This document shows positions 28,001 through 38,255 of a stretch of DNA of 64,000 nt, piece by piece; positions within the stretch are counted from its first letter, which is position 1, and each line of letters opens with the position of its first letter. The notes beneath the pieces were generated by a model. It searched no databases. It saw nothing but the letters and a program-made list of their open reading frames with translations, and was not told the origin of the DNA. The stretch spans positions 1 through 64,000 of the forward strand of contig CAZSGE010000010.1 in NCBI GenBank assembly GCA_964606325.1, in the 5' to 3' direction. The position numbers were made by a program, and so were the translations under genes. Origin of the DNA: Berkiella sp964606325. GTDB taxonomy: Bacteria; Pseudomonadota; Gammaproteobacteria; Berkiellales; Berkiellaceae.

Positions 28001-31000
28001 TTAACCAAATACTGGTTGTTCGATTTGCTTGATTTCAACAGCTTGTTGGACTTCTGCAGCGGGAATACATACTGTATCGATGTGAACTGCTTGAGAAGCA
28101 GATTCATAAGCAGGTTGTGAAGCGATTTCTGTAGATGGTATTAACGTCGTGGTTTCATCAATCACGTCGCCATAGTGGATAGCATCAGTAGATTTACTGA
28201 TATTTAGTCCTACATCTGCTGCAACACCAGCTGAGCCATCGGCAGATTTATATTCAGCGATGCCATAGACTGTATTACCTGCATTGATATGAGGGTTATT
28301 GTCTGAGGTTAAAGCAATAGACACAATCCCCAAATCTCTTAAACTGTTATACTCACCCGCATCCGTTTTTGCATTTGTATTCTTATCTTGCCAGACACCA
28401 AATTGATTGTAGGCTTGATCATCGATGTCTAACAGCCCATTATTATTGGTATCAAATGCAATTAGCCCCTCTAAATCCGTTTTAGCATTAGGGGTATATT
28501 CGGTAAAACGAATTTGATTTATGTCCTTGTATTTTCCAGTAGATTCAGGATCATACATTAATAAACCATCTTGCGGACCTACCCAGCCTACACTTAGATT
28601 TGAACCATTGTGAAATAAATCATCAAGAGTCACACCTGAGTCATTTGAAGATAGTAAATCTACTTTATTATCACCACTCAAATCTAGCACCACGGGGGGC
28701 AAACTAGGAACATATTGGGGGCCAGCAAAAATAAAATTATCAGCACTCAGCGGTAGAATGTTGTTGATAGTTATGACTGTATCACTCTCACCTATCTCGC
28801 CATTATTAAGCGTGATGATTGTGTCTGTCACTGACGCAACAATGTTATCATTGGCAAATTGAATAAATTCACTTGCGTCGATAATATTGTTTAAATTTGT
28901 ATCATATAAATCCAAGAAAGATGAAAAATGTCTAAGATCTACAACATCGTCAACTTCGCTAAAATCTTCTATAATGTCATTCCCATCACCTGGGGTAAAT
29001 ACAAACTTGTCTTTTCCGATACCGCCATTTAAAGTATCATCTTCCTTACCGCCAACAAGGATATCGTCACCTTCGTTACCGTATAAAGCATCAGCTCCTA
29101 TTCCGCCGATAAGAATATCACGGTGTAAACCACCTTGTAGGGTGTTCTCACTTATATTCTGATTGTCAGCGATAATAACGAGGTTATCAAGGTTATCTGA
29201 ATTTTCATAACTCTCAATATAAATCATACTTCCATGGGTAAAATCTGAATCTGATGCCACAAAACGACTGCCATTAAAATCAAATACAGGAATTTCCGTC
29301 AGTGCGTCTGTTCCTTCATTATGATTGAAATTTGATATGTCTTTAATAATAAGGTTTTGCAACGAACCTGAAAATTCATAATCATAAATATTGTTAGCAT
29401 ACATTGCTATGGTATTAAGATTAGGTTGCGACATCATAACGTCATTACCTGCGCCACCGATAAATATGACCCCTCTTGCACTATTGTTTTCAAATATATC
29501 AGCGCCATCAGTGCCGAATAAAGTTATGTTATTCGGTGTTGTCTCATCTAATATGATGTTAGAAGCCTCAAGCAGAATATCCCCTGAAGCAAGGCTCATA
29601 ATATCTGATTCAAATTTACCAAAACGCGTATTACCGAAGGTGAAATTATAGATGTCCAGCAATTCATCTTGCCCCTCATCCATAAAGGTACGTTCACCAA
29701 TATAATTTACTATAAGAGTGGCACCGTTCAATATTTCAAAATTAGCCAAGTTGTGCGCATAAGCTGCGATGGTACTCATGGAAGATATGCTACCAAAAAG
29801 TTTATCATTACCCTCGGCACCAATAAGCACGTTGGGGCCATAAAACGCATCATCTCTAAGCATATCATTTCCTTCTTGACCTAAAATAGTCACATTAACA
29901 AAGTCTGCTACCGTAATATCATCACCTGTTGATATGCCTATTACAAGTTGATAATCTTCACTCACATTTAGATTAGAAATCGATTCATAAAATTGACCCG
30001 CAAAATTAAGTTGAGGAACATTGTTTAAAGCATCAAAACCTTCATAAATATATGCATCCTTCAATAAATGCACTACGTCATACTTATTTCCCATTAAATT
30101 TTCAATACGATAAGCGGCGGGCAAATAGCTGTATCCTGCGATTGTTGAAATGCCATTTCCTTCTAATATGTCATCACCTTCACGACCGATTAATAGATTG
30201 TTTGCACCACCAGTAACATCACTAAGGGTGTCATTGCCGCGACTAGCGATAATTGCCACATTTGAATATAGATCAGTTGTAATTGACTGACTGAAACTTC
30301 CGATAGCACTCACCACTATTTGGTTATCATCATCTGCGAAATTTGAATCAAATCTAAAAGATGAATACAATAATTCACCAAATTGGTAGTTGTTGATGCT
30401 TTCAGCGCTATCAACACCTGTATTTGCGAATAGATCACCAGATGAATTGGCAATCAGGATGTTCATCCCATTTGAATATATCGAATAAGTTGTAAGATCA
30501 TTTACAAAACCCGCAGTTGTGTTGATGCCGTTACCAATCAATACATCATTACCACCCAATCCAATCAAAATACCATTGTAGCCCTTACTGTCATTAAGGG
30601 TATCGTTACCTTGATTTCCAAATAATACCACCCCTTTATAACCATCAATATTCTCAATGTAACTACTCAACGGCGATGACAAAACCACAACTTGGTTATC
30701 TTGTGTTATAGTACCATTATTAAATACAACGGAATTGAATTGTTGGCTACCAAAATTAAGTCTGTTAATGCCAATGAGGGTATCCGCGCCTTCATCCTGC
30801 GAATAATTGCTACCGATATATCTGATCTCATAATTAGAAAAATCAACCTCACTCAAGATATAATTAACGATATGAAATGCATAAGCTGCGGTCGTATCTG
30901 TAACATTCCCAAACAAAACATCATTGCCGCCATGGCCAACCAGTATATTGTTTTTACCCCCAACTGCGGTATCGGTTAATTCATTATCGAGGCGATTCCC

Positions 31001-34000
31001 GACAAGTGCGACATTACTTAGCCCCATCGTATCTGCATCAACGCTAGCTAATAGCATTAAAGTATTACTTGCACTTGCCTGCGATCCACTTGTTTGAAGT
31101 GTGTGATAAAGGTGATTCGCAAAGAAAAGGTTTTTAACTTGAGATAAAGTATCTTTACCTTCTGAATATTGCCTGCGCTTGCTCATTTGTTCAATAACAA
31201 GCGAGGCACCCTCTTCTTTTATGCTAAACTCACCCACATGAAACGCATAAGCAACTGTAGTATCAATATTATTACCAACAATTTCATCATTCCCACCAGC
31301 GCCAATCACCAAATTATGTAACCCTGTATCAGACAAGGCATTATTTTCATCATTACCCATTAACACACTAAATTGCATTTGTTGCGTCTCTAAGGGCGAA
31401 TTAGAGGCAGCGATGATCAATTGATTATTTTGCTCCGCTATATTTGATACTGTATTTACAGATTCAATATGATATTGCCCAAAATCGAATTTACTGATTT
31501 GCGAGGAAACTGTATCTTTTCCCTCATCATAAAGAGGTGTTCCAGGATTAATCATTTCTATGAAGTAACTAGCCCCATCAAGTGATATACGATAAAGCGC
31601 CGGATTAAATGCATAACCAACTGTTGTTTTGTCCCCAGCTTCTATAAAATCATTACCTTCTCCACCAACGACAGTATTGTAATGATTGTTCAATATATCA
31701 ATATAGTTGTCATCACCATCTTGCAGCATTAACGCCATATTTTGAGCATCATTGGTGATATCTATTAAAGCGTCATTATTGAATATATCAATAAAAATTC
31801 TTGTGTCCGCATAATCCTGAGTACCGAGAACACTATCGTTAAACATACTAGAAGCAAATATATATCTATCTATTCCTTCTAGGGTATCAACACCTTCATT
31901 ATAGGTAAAATTCGTTCCAATATGTGTAATTTCCATTGAATCTACAATTGGATTAAATAAGTAATTATTAATGTTAAAATGGTAACCCGCTACAACTTCG
32001 TCTGTTACATTTGCATCTCTCAGCGTGTCATTGTCTTCCCCGCCAACTAAAATGGTTAGTTTTTCACGTGGTGTACCAAGCGAGTATGAGTCAATTAAGG
32101 TATCGTCGCCCGACAACCCTTCCATTAATACACCTACTTTATTTACGGCTGTAAGGGTACTAGAAAGATCAGCATCATCCATCAATAGTTGATAATCTTC
32201 TTGTGCTTCAAAACCAATATGTAGCTTGTATTGGTAGTTATTAAAAGTAATATTACTCATCTCATACAAACTGTCTGTGCCTTCATCATATCTCACCGTA
32301 TTAACGATAGATTCAATTGAACCACTATTACTAATGTTAGAGAAGTTAATAAAATAGTTGAGCGGTGTAAACGCATAACTCGCTATAGTAGTGCTGTTTC
32401 CATACAGTTCATCATCACCTTCAGCGCCAACAAACGTTGCATTTACTGATGAATAAGCATAAATCGTGTCGTTACCCAGCCCGGCAAGCACGGCCACATT
32501 AGTAGTGTAATCGGCATTGATAGTGCTATCTCCGATAATATTGAAAAAATCAGGAGGAAGATACTGCCCAGCATCAATAAATATGCCATTGCTTTCTATA
32601 TCAAAGTAGACTTGCCTTTCATAGATACCGACCTCATAATCGATTACAAATTCCTGATATACCTGATTTTCAAATTGGAATTTCGTGATACCCTCAAGTG
32701 TGTCAACCCCTTCTTTGTAAACTGTGCCATTATTAACATCAACATAGGATACACCTATAATATTTGGATAATCATAAAATAATCTATAACTGCCGATGTT
32801 ATAGGCGTATCCCGCTGTTGTATCCACCCCATTTCCGAAAAGAGTATCATTCCCAACACCACCTCTAAGATGATCAGAACCCGCACCACCATGAATTAAA
32901 TCATTAAAACTACCACCGATTACGGTATCGTCACCTGTTCCTGCATAGAATACTTGATTTGGATCCCAGTCTACTGTGGTCCCAAGAATCGGTGTGGCTG
33001 GCGCATCTGGCAAAGTGACAATATCATTACCAGCCAATGCATTATAAATATCAACTCCAACATTTTCATTGATGTAAGCTTGTTGCAGTGTTGTTAATGC
33101 ATTAAAGTTAACAATATTCTGTGTGTTATCGAATAGAGGCACAGATCCAAATTGTATTATCTCAAATTTGCTAACATGATAGTTAAAGGCATCTCCATTA
33201 AGAAAAAAACTAACATCTGCACCAGTTTGAATATCACCAACAAGAGAGAGGCCAGTTATAAAACCATCATTTAGGGCCTGTGTTAAACTTGATATATCAA
33301 GCACATCTGCTGTCGATTGAGTAGCTTCGATATACTCAATTCCAGAAAACGTTAAATCTGATGGGTGAATATCTACGATAATCGTAACATTTCCTGAAAT
33401 ATTGTAGGCGAAAGTCGCTGTGATTGGATCCTGCGTTGGTGCTAGATTGTTAAAAAATGTTGCTGTATCTGTGAGACTTGCTGAGCCAATGAAACGCTCA
33501 AATTCAGAAAAATAATTGAAAGCATCATCATAGGGATCATTTTGCACTTCAAAAACGCTGTCTACGAAATTAAAATCAAATCCAACCAAAGTGCTACTAC
33601 CAGAAAAGTCGAGTGTATCAAAGCCACCTCCGCCTAAAAACTCATTAAATGCAAAGGTAACGGTGCCTGCGTCTCCTAGAATACCAAGGTTGTCAACGCT
33701 AACACCCAAGCCTGGTATGAGATTAATTTTAACAGTATCATCAGCTGAACCTAATTCAACTAGGTTAAACTCACCGACAAGGCTTCCGCCCGCTCCTTGA
33801 TCTGCCACCCAATTTTGGGCCGTGCCGGCATCGCCTCCCTGAAGCGTTAGAGTAATGAGCGTATCTGAAGTGTGCGCACCATAAAGCCTATTCCAAGTGA
33901 GAATAGCATCACCACCACGATTATTATCACTATAGATTGAATCGCCGGCATATCCGCCTTGCGATATAAGTTCAATATGCTCAACTGCTCTCAGTTCATT

Positions 34001-36166
34001 TGAATCGATTTCAGCTATACCGCCCATGTGACCATAGGTAGAGTCATTGCCTGAGCCGCCCACAGCCTTAACAAAAATATTCTTATTTTCATCTTCATTG
34101 GTTACATTCCCAACAATATGTGCGCTTCCTCCTTGCGCAGCGCTGCTCACCTCGTCACCTATGCCCGTGTTTCCGCCGTAAGCTTCAATTTCAATTAACG
34201 CATTTTCATTAAAAGTATTATTAGATACCGTGCTATTACCGCCTGAAGTAATTGAAACACCATCACCACTTGCGCCACCATAAGCTTTTAATACAACACT
34301 TTGATATCCCATTAAATTCAGGTTTTGATCAATAAGTGCCTTACCGCCGACACCCGTGATAGGAGCATTGGTAAGTGTGCTTCCACCCTTACCACCTGTA
34401 GCGATGAGTAATACCGTGTTACCTTCAAGGTTATTATTTTTTGAAACTTCAGCATCTCCCCCCTCTCCTGCAAAACCAAGCTTACTTAAGCCACCTTCGC
34501 CGCCTAAAGCTTTAAGCGTAATCTCATTGGTACCTTTAGTGATGGTATTACTTGAAACAACCGCACTGCCCGCATCACCATTATAGAGATCATTGAAGGG
34601 ATCGTTTGATGTGATTAGCGTTTCTGCACCACCTGCACCTCCCTGAGCATAAAAAAGAACTGTATCATTGAAGATGAATGAGTCATCGACTATAACATGA
34701 TTTTTTGTAACAACGGCATTGCCGCCCAGTCGCGAAATAGCTTCAGCTGGGACTTCATTCATCGTGTCATCGTTATTTCCATCCCCACCATAAGCACTAA
34801 TGGTCAACTTATCATTACCCATATGCCCATCTAAAGTGTAACTACTGACAATGATAGATTCTCCGGCAGCCGAGGGAACAAAATTTAGCTCAGCGTCTAT
34901 TGAAAAATTATACCCATTGTCGCCATAAAACTTTACACTTAAATCATCGTCATAATCGCTGCCGATGATGCCTTCAAGTTCAGAGAATGTATCGATAAAT
35001 GCGCCGACTGAACCAATGTTTGTGTACCCAATATTTGCTTCAACACTTCCCCATAATATATTTGATGTATAGCTGACGAAATCATAACCTGCGCCACCAA
35101 CGATGTTATCATCACCATCTCCGCCATCGATAATATCATCTAAGCCCTGCCCGGTTATCGAGTCGTTACCAGGGCCTGCGTTAAATACTTCTAAAGGATC
35201 ATAGCTAACCGTTGTTCCAGGTATAATTTCCTCATTGGTCAGAATAACGATATCATCACCATTTAAGGCGTTATAGAGATCCTCTCCCTTATTCACTGCT
35301 GCGATTTGATCAACTGTAAGGTTACTAAAGTCAACTGCATCGCTACCGTTGCTAAACAAACCTTCATATATGTCAGTAACTGTGATTGTTAGACTTTGAA
35401 CATTACTTAAACCGGTACCGTTTTTATCTGTAACAGTGACGAGAATGTTATATACATTATTGCTACCAACATCATGTGGGTTTTCATAATTGGGTGATGA
35501 TTTAAAGAATATGTATCCTGTGTTCATGTCGATACTTAAGAGATCAGCATCAACACCACTCAGACTATATTTTAAGCCGCTCCCTTCTGTCTCTCCTTCT
35601 GCATCAGTTGCGTTCACATCAAGTACAACACTAAAACTGTTTTCTTCAATACTGATGTTCGCGGGAAGGTTAGTGATTGTTGGTGGCTGATTGACAGGAA
35701 CTGGTATGTCGGGTATGGCAGGCAAAACTATTTTATTTGGAATAAACTCTATGAATGGAATATAGATTCCCGATTTAAATGTAATTCTTTCAACGGTTGA
35801 GGCATTTCTTTCAATAGATTGAACATTTTCAACCAAATAGTTGTTGTTTACATTAACAATAACTGGCGATGCAAATCCACTGCTTAGTTCACCTGTTCCT
35901 TCAGATGCCGTTTCTATTTTTTCAATTTTTGTTCTTTCGTTCTCATCATCGATTGCATTTGCATCGCTTTGATTGTTATCAGTATTTTGCTTAGTAACTT
36001 CAGAACTTTCCAAGGGAACATTTTGCGCATTGATATCTTGACTTTGCTTTTTATTAGCTTCTTCTTTTGACAAACCAGAATCATCATCATTTACTAATGC
36101 GAATAAACTTTGTAATTCTTTAATGGCTTCTAAGAGATTTTGTATAAGCAATTTAACATCACTCAT
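28001..36166 (-). CDS. Giant RTX/cadherin-type surface or secreted protein
   Basis: About 2,720 residues from the ATG at 36166, chosen over 36184 because GGTGG precedes it. There is no Sec signal, as expected for type I secretion. Order: Asn/Gln/Glu-rich head (to about 130); a cadherin-like domain (PPTITNLPANISIEENSFSV to ITVTDIYEG); RTX nonapeptides (GGDGDDNIVGGAGYD); about seven glycine-rich repeats of 50-odd residues (LKALGGEGG type, roughly 430-830); then ten or more 130-150 residue modules pairing AYAF...EGxDTL...F with NxLIGxGGND repeats; a final RTX block (LYGNEGDDILVGGKEDDTLN); and an EF-hand-like end (FDTNNNGLLDIDD). A calcium-dependent adhesin is most likely. No HlyB/D/TolC genes are nearby. 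Confidence 0.88.
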   Translation of the reverse strand: MSDVKLLIQNLLEAIKELQSLFALVNDDDSGLSKEEANKKQSQDINAQNVPLESSEVTKQNTDNNQSDANAIDDENERTKIEKIETASEGTGELSSGFASPVIVNVNNNYLVENVQSIERNASTVERITFKSGIYIPFIEFIPNKIVLPAIPDIPVPVNQPPTITNLPANISIEENSFSVVLDVNATDAEGETEGSGLKYSLSGVDADLLSIDMNTGYIFFKSSPNYENPHDVGSNNVYNILVTVTDKNGTGLSNVQSLTITVTDIYEGLFSNGSDAVDFSNLTVDQIAAVNKGEDLYNALNGDDIVILTNEEIIPGTTVSYDPLEVFNAGPGNDSITGQGLDDIIDGGDGDDNIVGGAGYDFVSYTSNILWGSVEANIGYTNIGSVGAFIDTFSELEGIIGSDYDDDLSVKFYGDNGYNFSIDAELNFVPSAAGESIIVSSYTLDGHMGNDKLTISAYGGDGNNDDTMNEVPAEAISRLGGNAVVTKNHVIVDDSFIFNDTVLFYAQGGAGGAETLITSNDPFNDLYNGDAGSAVVSSNTITKGTNEITLKALGGEGGLSKLGFAGEGGDAEVSKNNNLEGNTVLLIATGGKGGSTLTNAPITGVGGKALIDQNLNLMGYQSVVLKAYGGASGDGVSITSGGNSTVSNNTFNENALIEIEAYGGNTGIGDEVSSAAQGGSAHIVGNVTNEDENKNIFVKAVGGSGNDSTYGHMGGIAEIDSNELRAVEHIELISQGGYAGDSIYSDNNRGGDAILTWNRLYGAHTSDTLITLTLQGGDAGTAQNWVADQGAGGSLVGEFNLVELGSADDTVKINLIPGLGVSVDNLGILGDAGTVTFAFNEFLGGGGFDTLDFSGSSTLVGFDFNFVDSVFEVQNDPYDDAFNYFSEFERFIGSASLTDTATFFNNLAPTQDPITATFAYNISGNVTIIVDIHPSDLTFSGIEYIEATQSTADVLDISSLTQALNDGFITGLSLVGDIQTGADVSFFLNGDAFNYHVSKFEIIQFGSVPLFDNTQNIVNFNALTTLQQAYINENVGVDIYNALAGNDIVTLPDAPATPILGTTVDWDPNQVFYAGTGDDTVIGGSFNDLIHGGAGSDHLRGGVGNDTLFGNGVDTTAGYAYNIGSYRLFYDYPNIIGVSYVDVNNGTVYKEGVDTLEGITKFQFENQVYQEFVIDYEVGIYERQVYFDIESNGIFIDAGQYLPPDFFNIIGDSTINADYTTNVAVLAGLGNDTIYAYSSVNATFVGAEGDDELYGNSTTIASYAFTPLNYFINFSNISNSGSIESIVNTVRYDEGTDSLYEMSNITFNNYQYKLHIGFEAQEDYQLLMDDADLSSTLTAVNKVGVLMEGLSGDDTLIDSYSLGTPREKLTILVGGEDNDTLRDANVTDEVVAGYHFNINNYLFNPIVDSMEITHIGTNFTYNEGVDTLEGIDRYIFASSMFNDSVLGTQDYADTRIFIDIFNNDALIDITNDAQNMALMLQDGDDNYIDILNNHYNTVVGGEGNDFIEAGDKTTVGYAFNPALYRISLDGASYFIEMINPGTPLYDEGKDTVSSQISKFDFGQYHIESVNTVSNIAEQNNQLIIAASNSPLETQQMQFSVLMGNDENNALSDTGLHNLVIGAGGNDEIVGNNIDTTVAYAFHVGEFSIKEEGASLVIEQMSKRRQYSEGKDTLSQVKNLFFANHLYHTLQTSGSQASASNTLMLLASVDADTMGLSNVALVGNRLDNELTDTAVGGKNNILVGHGGNDVLFGNVTDTTAAYAFHIVNYILSEVDFSNYEIRYIGSNYSQDEGADTLIGINRLNFGSQQFNSVVFNNGTITQDNQVVVLSSPLSSYIENIDGYKGVVLFGNQGNDTLNDSKGYNGILIGLGGNDVLIGNGINTTAGFVNDLTTYSIYSNGMNILIANSSGDLFANTGVDSAESINNYQFGELLYSSFRFDSNFADDDNQIVVSAIGSFSQSITTDLYSNVAIIASRGNDTLSDVTGGANNLLIGREGDDILEGNGISTIAGYSYLPAAYRIENLMGNKYDVVHLLKDAYIYEGFDALNNVPQLNFAGQFYESISNLNVSEDYQLVIGISTGDDITVADFVNVTILGQEGNDMLRDDAFYGPNVLIGAEGNDKLFGSISSMSTIAAYAHNLANFEILNGATLIVNYIGERTFMDEGQDELLDIYNFTFGNTRFGKFESDIMSLASGDILLEASNIILDETTPNNITLFGTDGADIFENNSARGVIFIGGAGNDVMMSQPNLNTIAMYANNIYDYEFSGSLQNLIIKDISNFNHNEGTDALTEIPVFDFNGSRFVASDSDFTHGSMIYIESYENSDNLDNLVIIADNQNISENTLQGGLHRDILIGGIGADALYGNEGDDILVGGKEDDTLNGGIGKDKFVFTPGDGNDIIEDFSEVDDVVDLRHFSSFLDLYDTNLNNIIDASEFIQFANDNIVASVTDTIITLNNGEIGESDTVITINNILPLSADNFIFAGPQYVPSLPPVVLDLSGDNKVDLLSSNDSGVTLDDLFHNGSNLSVGWVGPQDGLLMYDPESTGKYKDINQIRFTEYTPNAKTDLEGLIAFDTNNNGLLDIDDQAYNQFGVWQDKNTNAKTDAGEYNSLRDLGIVSIALTSDNNPHINAGNTVYGIAEYKSADGSAGVAADVGLNISKSTDAIHYGDVIDETTTLIPSTEIASQPAYESASQAVHIDTVCIPAAEVQQAVEIKQIEQPVFG

Positions 36167-36583
36167 TTGACCACCATTATACAAAACGGCAAAACATGGT
36201 GACTTATCTCAATGGAGTAGGCATGAAGTTGACCTAAAGAATGGCGGTTTTAGCCTTGCGTGTAGCCCACTTAATCAGTTGAAATTTCATCTACCACTGA
36301 TGTATTCCTCCATGAGTCTTAAAACAGAAAGACATCAATTATCATTATCACCTGATGAAAGCTATAAATATAGAAAGTTTGGCTATAGGTCTAGGCGCTT
36401 TTTTAAGGCGTTTTATGATTTGCATATACACTGTTATAGATATTAATACTTTTTCACTGTAGAAGAAAAATAACTTGATAAAGCCTTCATTTTAGACGCA
36501 CCCTATGGATTAATCTGCTATTTGAAGTATCATGTTTAGCACACACTTAGTTCAAAAACTTACTAATGATTAGGAGTACAAAA
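36167..36583. other. 417-bp divergent intergenic region upstream of the RTX gene
   Basis: Region between the RTX gene start and the next gene. It contains a 44-codon frame (36312-36446, basic, Tyr-rich) with no ribosome site, which I do not call. A clear TAGGAG ribosome site for the downstream gene lies at 36571-36576. No repeats or RNA genes recognised. Confidence 0.5.
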
Positions 36584-37246
36584 ATGCCACGTGGACGCAA
36601 AGCAAAAAATGATGTGCCTGTTGTTGGGAAAAATACCCCCGTCGCCAGTTCAGCACCCAGCGCTAATGATGAACAAAATCCAAACGATGATAAAGCCAAA
36701 GCCATAGCGCGACAGCAAGCATCGAAGGATAAAATAGGGGTTGCTAGCACTTTTTCCTTTTTAGGATTTGCAGCACTTGCCTATCTAACAACAAATATTT
36801 GGGCACCCATTTTCTATTTTTCCGTGTTTGTTGCAACTTCATCTTTCATATTGTTGCTGATAACAGCAACAGCAGATAAAAATTTAGGTCTCAGTAACAA
36901 AAATAACGATCGAGATGTTGATGCCTTAGCAAAAACTTTAATCGCAAGTGATAGAAGTTTTGTTGCAAAATATAATCGTATTAAAGCGCATTTTGCTAAA
37001 GTAGAAACACTCGAAACAATTGAAAGACAATCCCCGCTTATCCATAGCACGGATGAGTTTAACACAGCCATGGTACAGCAATATGTTGCCACACAACTTA
37101 AAGCGGCACTAGATGCACAAGGGCAAGATAAACAAACCGTCACAAATAACTTAATGGATGATCTAAACGACTTGGATGTCTATGCTGACGCCAAGATTAA
37201 AACGTTAAAAGCTAAAACTGTCATTCGTAAAATGAGAAACTCATAA
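36584..37246 (+). CDS. Unrecognised membrane protein with basic N-terminus
   Basis: 220 residues from the ATG at 36584, which follows TAGGAG; the earlier frame start at 36566 overlaps that ribosome site. A basic, disordered N-terminus (MPRGRKAKNDVP), then two hydrophobic helices in tandem (STFSFLGFAALAYLTTNIWA, PIFYFSVFVATSSFILLLIT) and a helical C-terminal half. Hairpin membrane topology is likely. No family recognised. Tail-to-tail with the next gene. Confidence 0.65.
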   Translation: MPRGRKAKNDVPVVGKNTPVASSAPSANDEQNPNDDKAKAIARQQASKDKIGVASTFSFLGFAALAYLTTNIWAPIFYFSVFVATSSFILLLITATADKNLGLSNKNNDRDVDALAKTLIASDRSFVAKYNRIKAHFAKVETLETIERQSPLIHSTDEFNTAMVQQYVATQLKAALDAQGQDKQTVTNNLMDDLNDLDVYADAKIKTLKAKTVIRKMRNS

Positions 37247-37280
37247 CGTTTCATCAGTCAGGCCACGGAAGGCTTTATGG

Positions 37281-38096
37281 TTACACAGGAGCACGCTTGT
37301 GTTGCTCGGTGCTTTGATTTTGTGTGAGATGAGGTGTACTCTCTTGTAAAATATTCGTTGTACCTTGCTGTGATTTCTTATAATTGTAACAGATTTCCAC
37401 CTGTGAACCCGCGATAGTATCCATTTCGTATGTATCTGGCTCCTCGATTTTGCTATCGACAATCATAAGTTCTTCAAATTCTTTAACCAACTCATCTGCA
37501 CTTTTGCTAGATAATGGCAACGTTTTTGGCTTATCACTACAAATCAATCGCTTTAAATAAGCCACTCTATTGCACAGCCCCTCGATCACTGATGCCGCGT
37601 TATAAACAGTAGGACCAGCTGTCACACCAAAAAAATAAGGCCCATATTTAGTTGAAATATACGTTAAAAATTTAGTGCATGGTCCCAAAATGCCATAAGT
37701 TAAACTGCTGGGGTTGGGCACACCAAATATAAAAGTATAGAGTTGTGTTAGCGCGGTTGTACTTAATTTTACAGCTAAAGGTGCACCAAAGTAGGCACCA
37801 CCAACCGTGGCGGCAATGGCTAATGTCAATTTAGCGTAAAAGTAAGAGCCCTGGTTATCGGTCTCGTTTTTCTCAAGTGATTGTAATTTCTGCGCTTTGT
37901 CTGCAAGTAATTTCGCAGCTTGCTTCTCAGTTTCAATAAGTTGTGCTTGTGGGATATGGGGGAAAAGACGCTGTAAGATGTCTAAAACATTTTCAGATTG
38001 TTTCACTGCAGTAAAATCAATGGTCGTCAAAATAGAAATTAATCGCTCAAGATCAGTGATATCTTTGCTAGCCTCGGTAGCACCTAAAAGCATCAT
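37281..38096 (-). CDS. Unrecognised protein with central hydrophobic region
   Basis: 271 residues. Acidic helical N-terminus (to about 80), a central moderately hydrophobic region (FYAKLTLAIAATVGGAYFGA and onward to about 180) that may insert in a membrane, then a polar, acidic C-terminus. GGGAG lies just before two consecutive ATGs. No motif identified. The tandem placement with other unknown genes suggests a lineage-specific set. Confidence 0.6.
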   Translation of the reverse strand: MMLLGATEASKDITDLERLISILTTIDFTAVKQSENVLDILQRLFPHIPQAQLIETEKQAAKLLADKAQKLQSLEKNETDNQGSYFYAKLTLAIAATVGGAYFGAPLAVKLSTTALTQLYTFIFGVPNPSSLTYGILGPCTKFLTYISTKYGPYFFGVTAGPTVYNAASVIEGLCNRVAYLKRLICSDKPKTLPLSSKSADELVKEFEELMIVDSKIEEPDTYEMDTIAGSQVEICYNYKKSQQGTTNILQESTPHLTQNQSTEQHKRAPV

Positions 38097-38255
38097 TCAC
38101 TCCCTGACATGTTTGCTTTATGATGCCCAAATTGTACCAATCTTAATTTAACTTTGCATATATAATTTTATTTTAGTTATCCTAATTTATAGGATAACTA
38201 TTTTGCCTGTAAGATATAACAGCCATGATTCAATATACTTTGTTGTATATTTTGA

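Noticed and set aside
36312..36446. 44-codon basic, Tyr-rich frame upstream of the RTX gene
   Set aside because: No ribosome site and no recognisable similarity; kept only as a note for the intergenic region.
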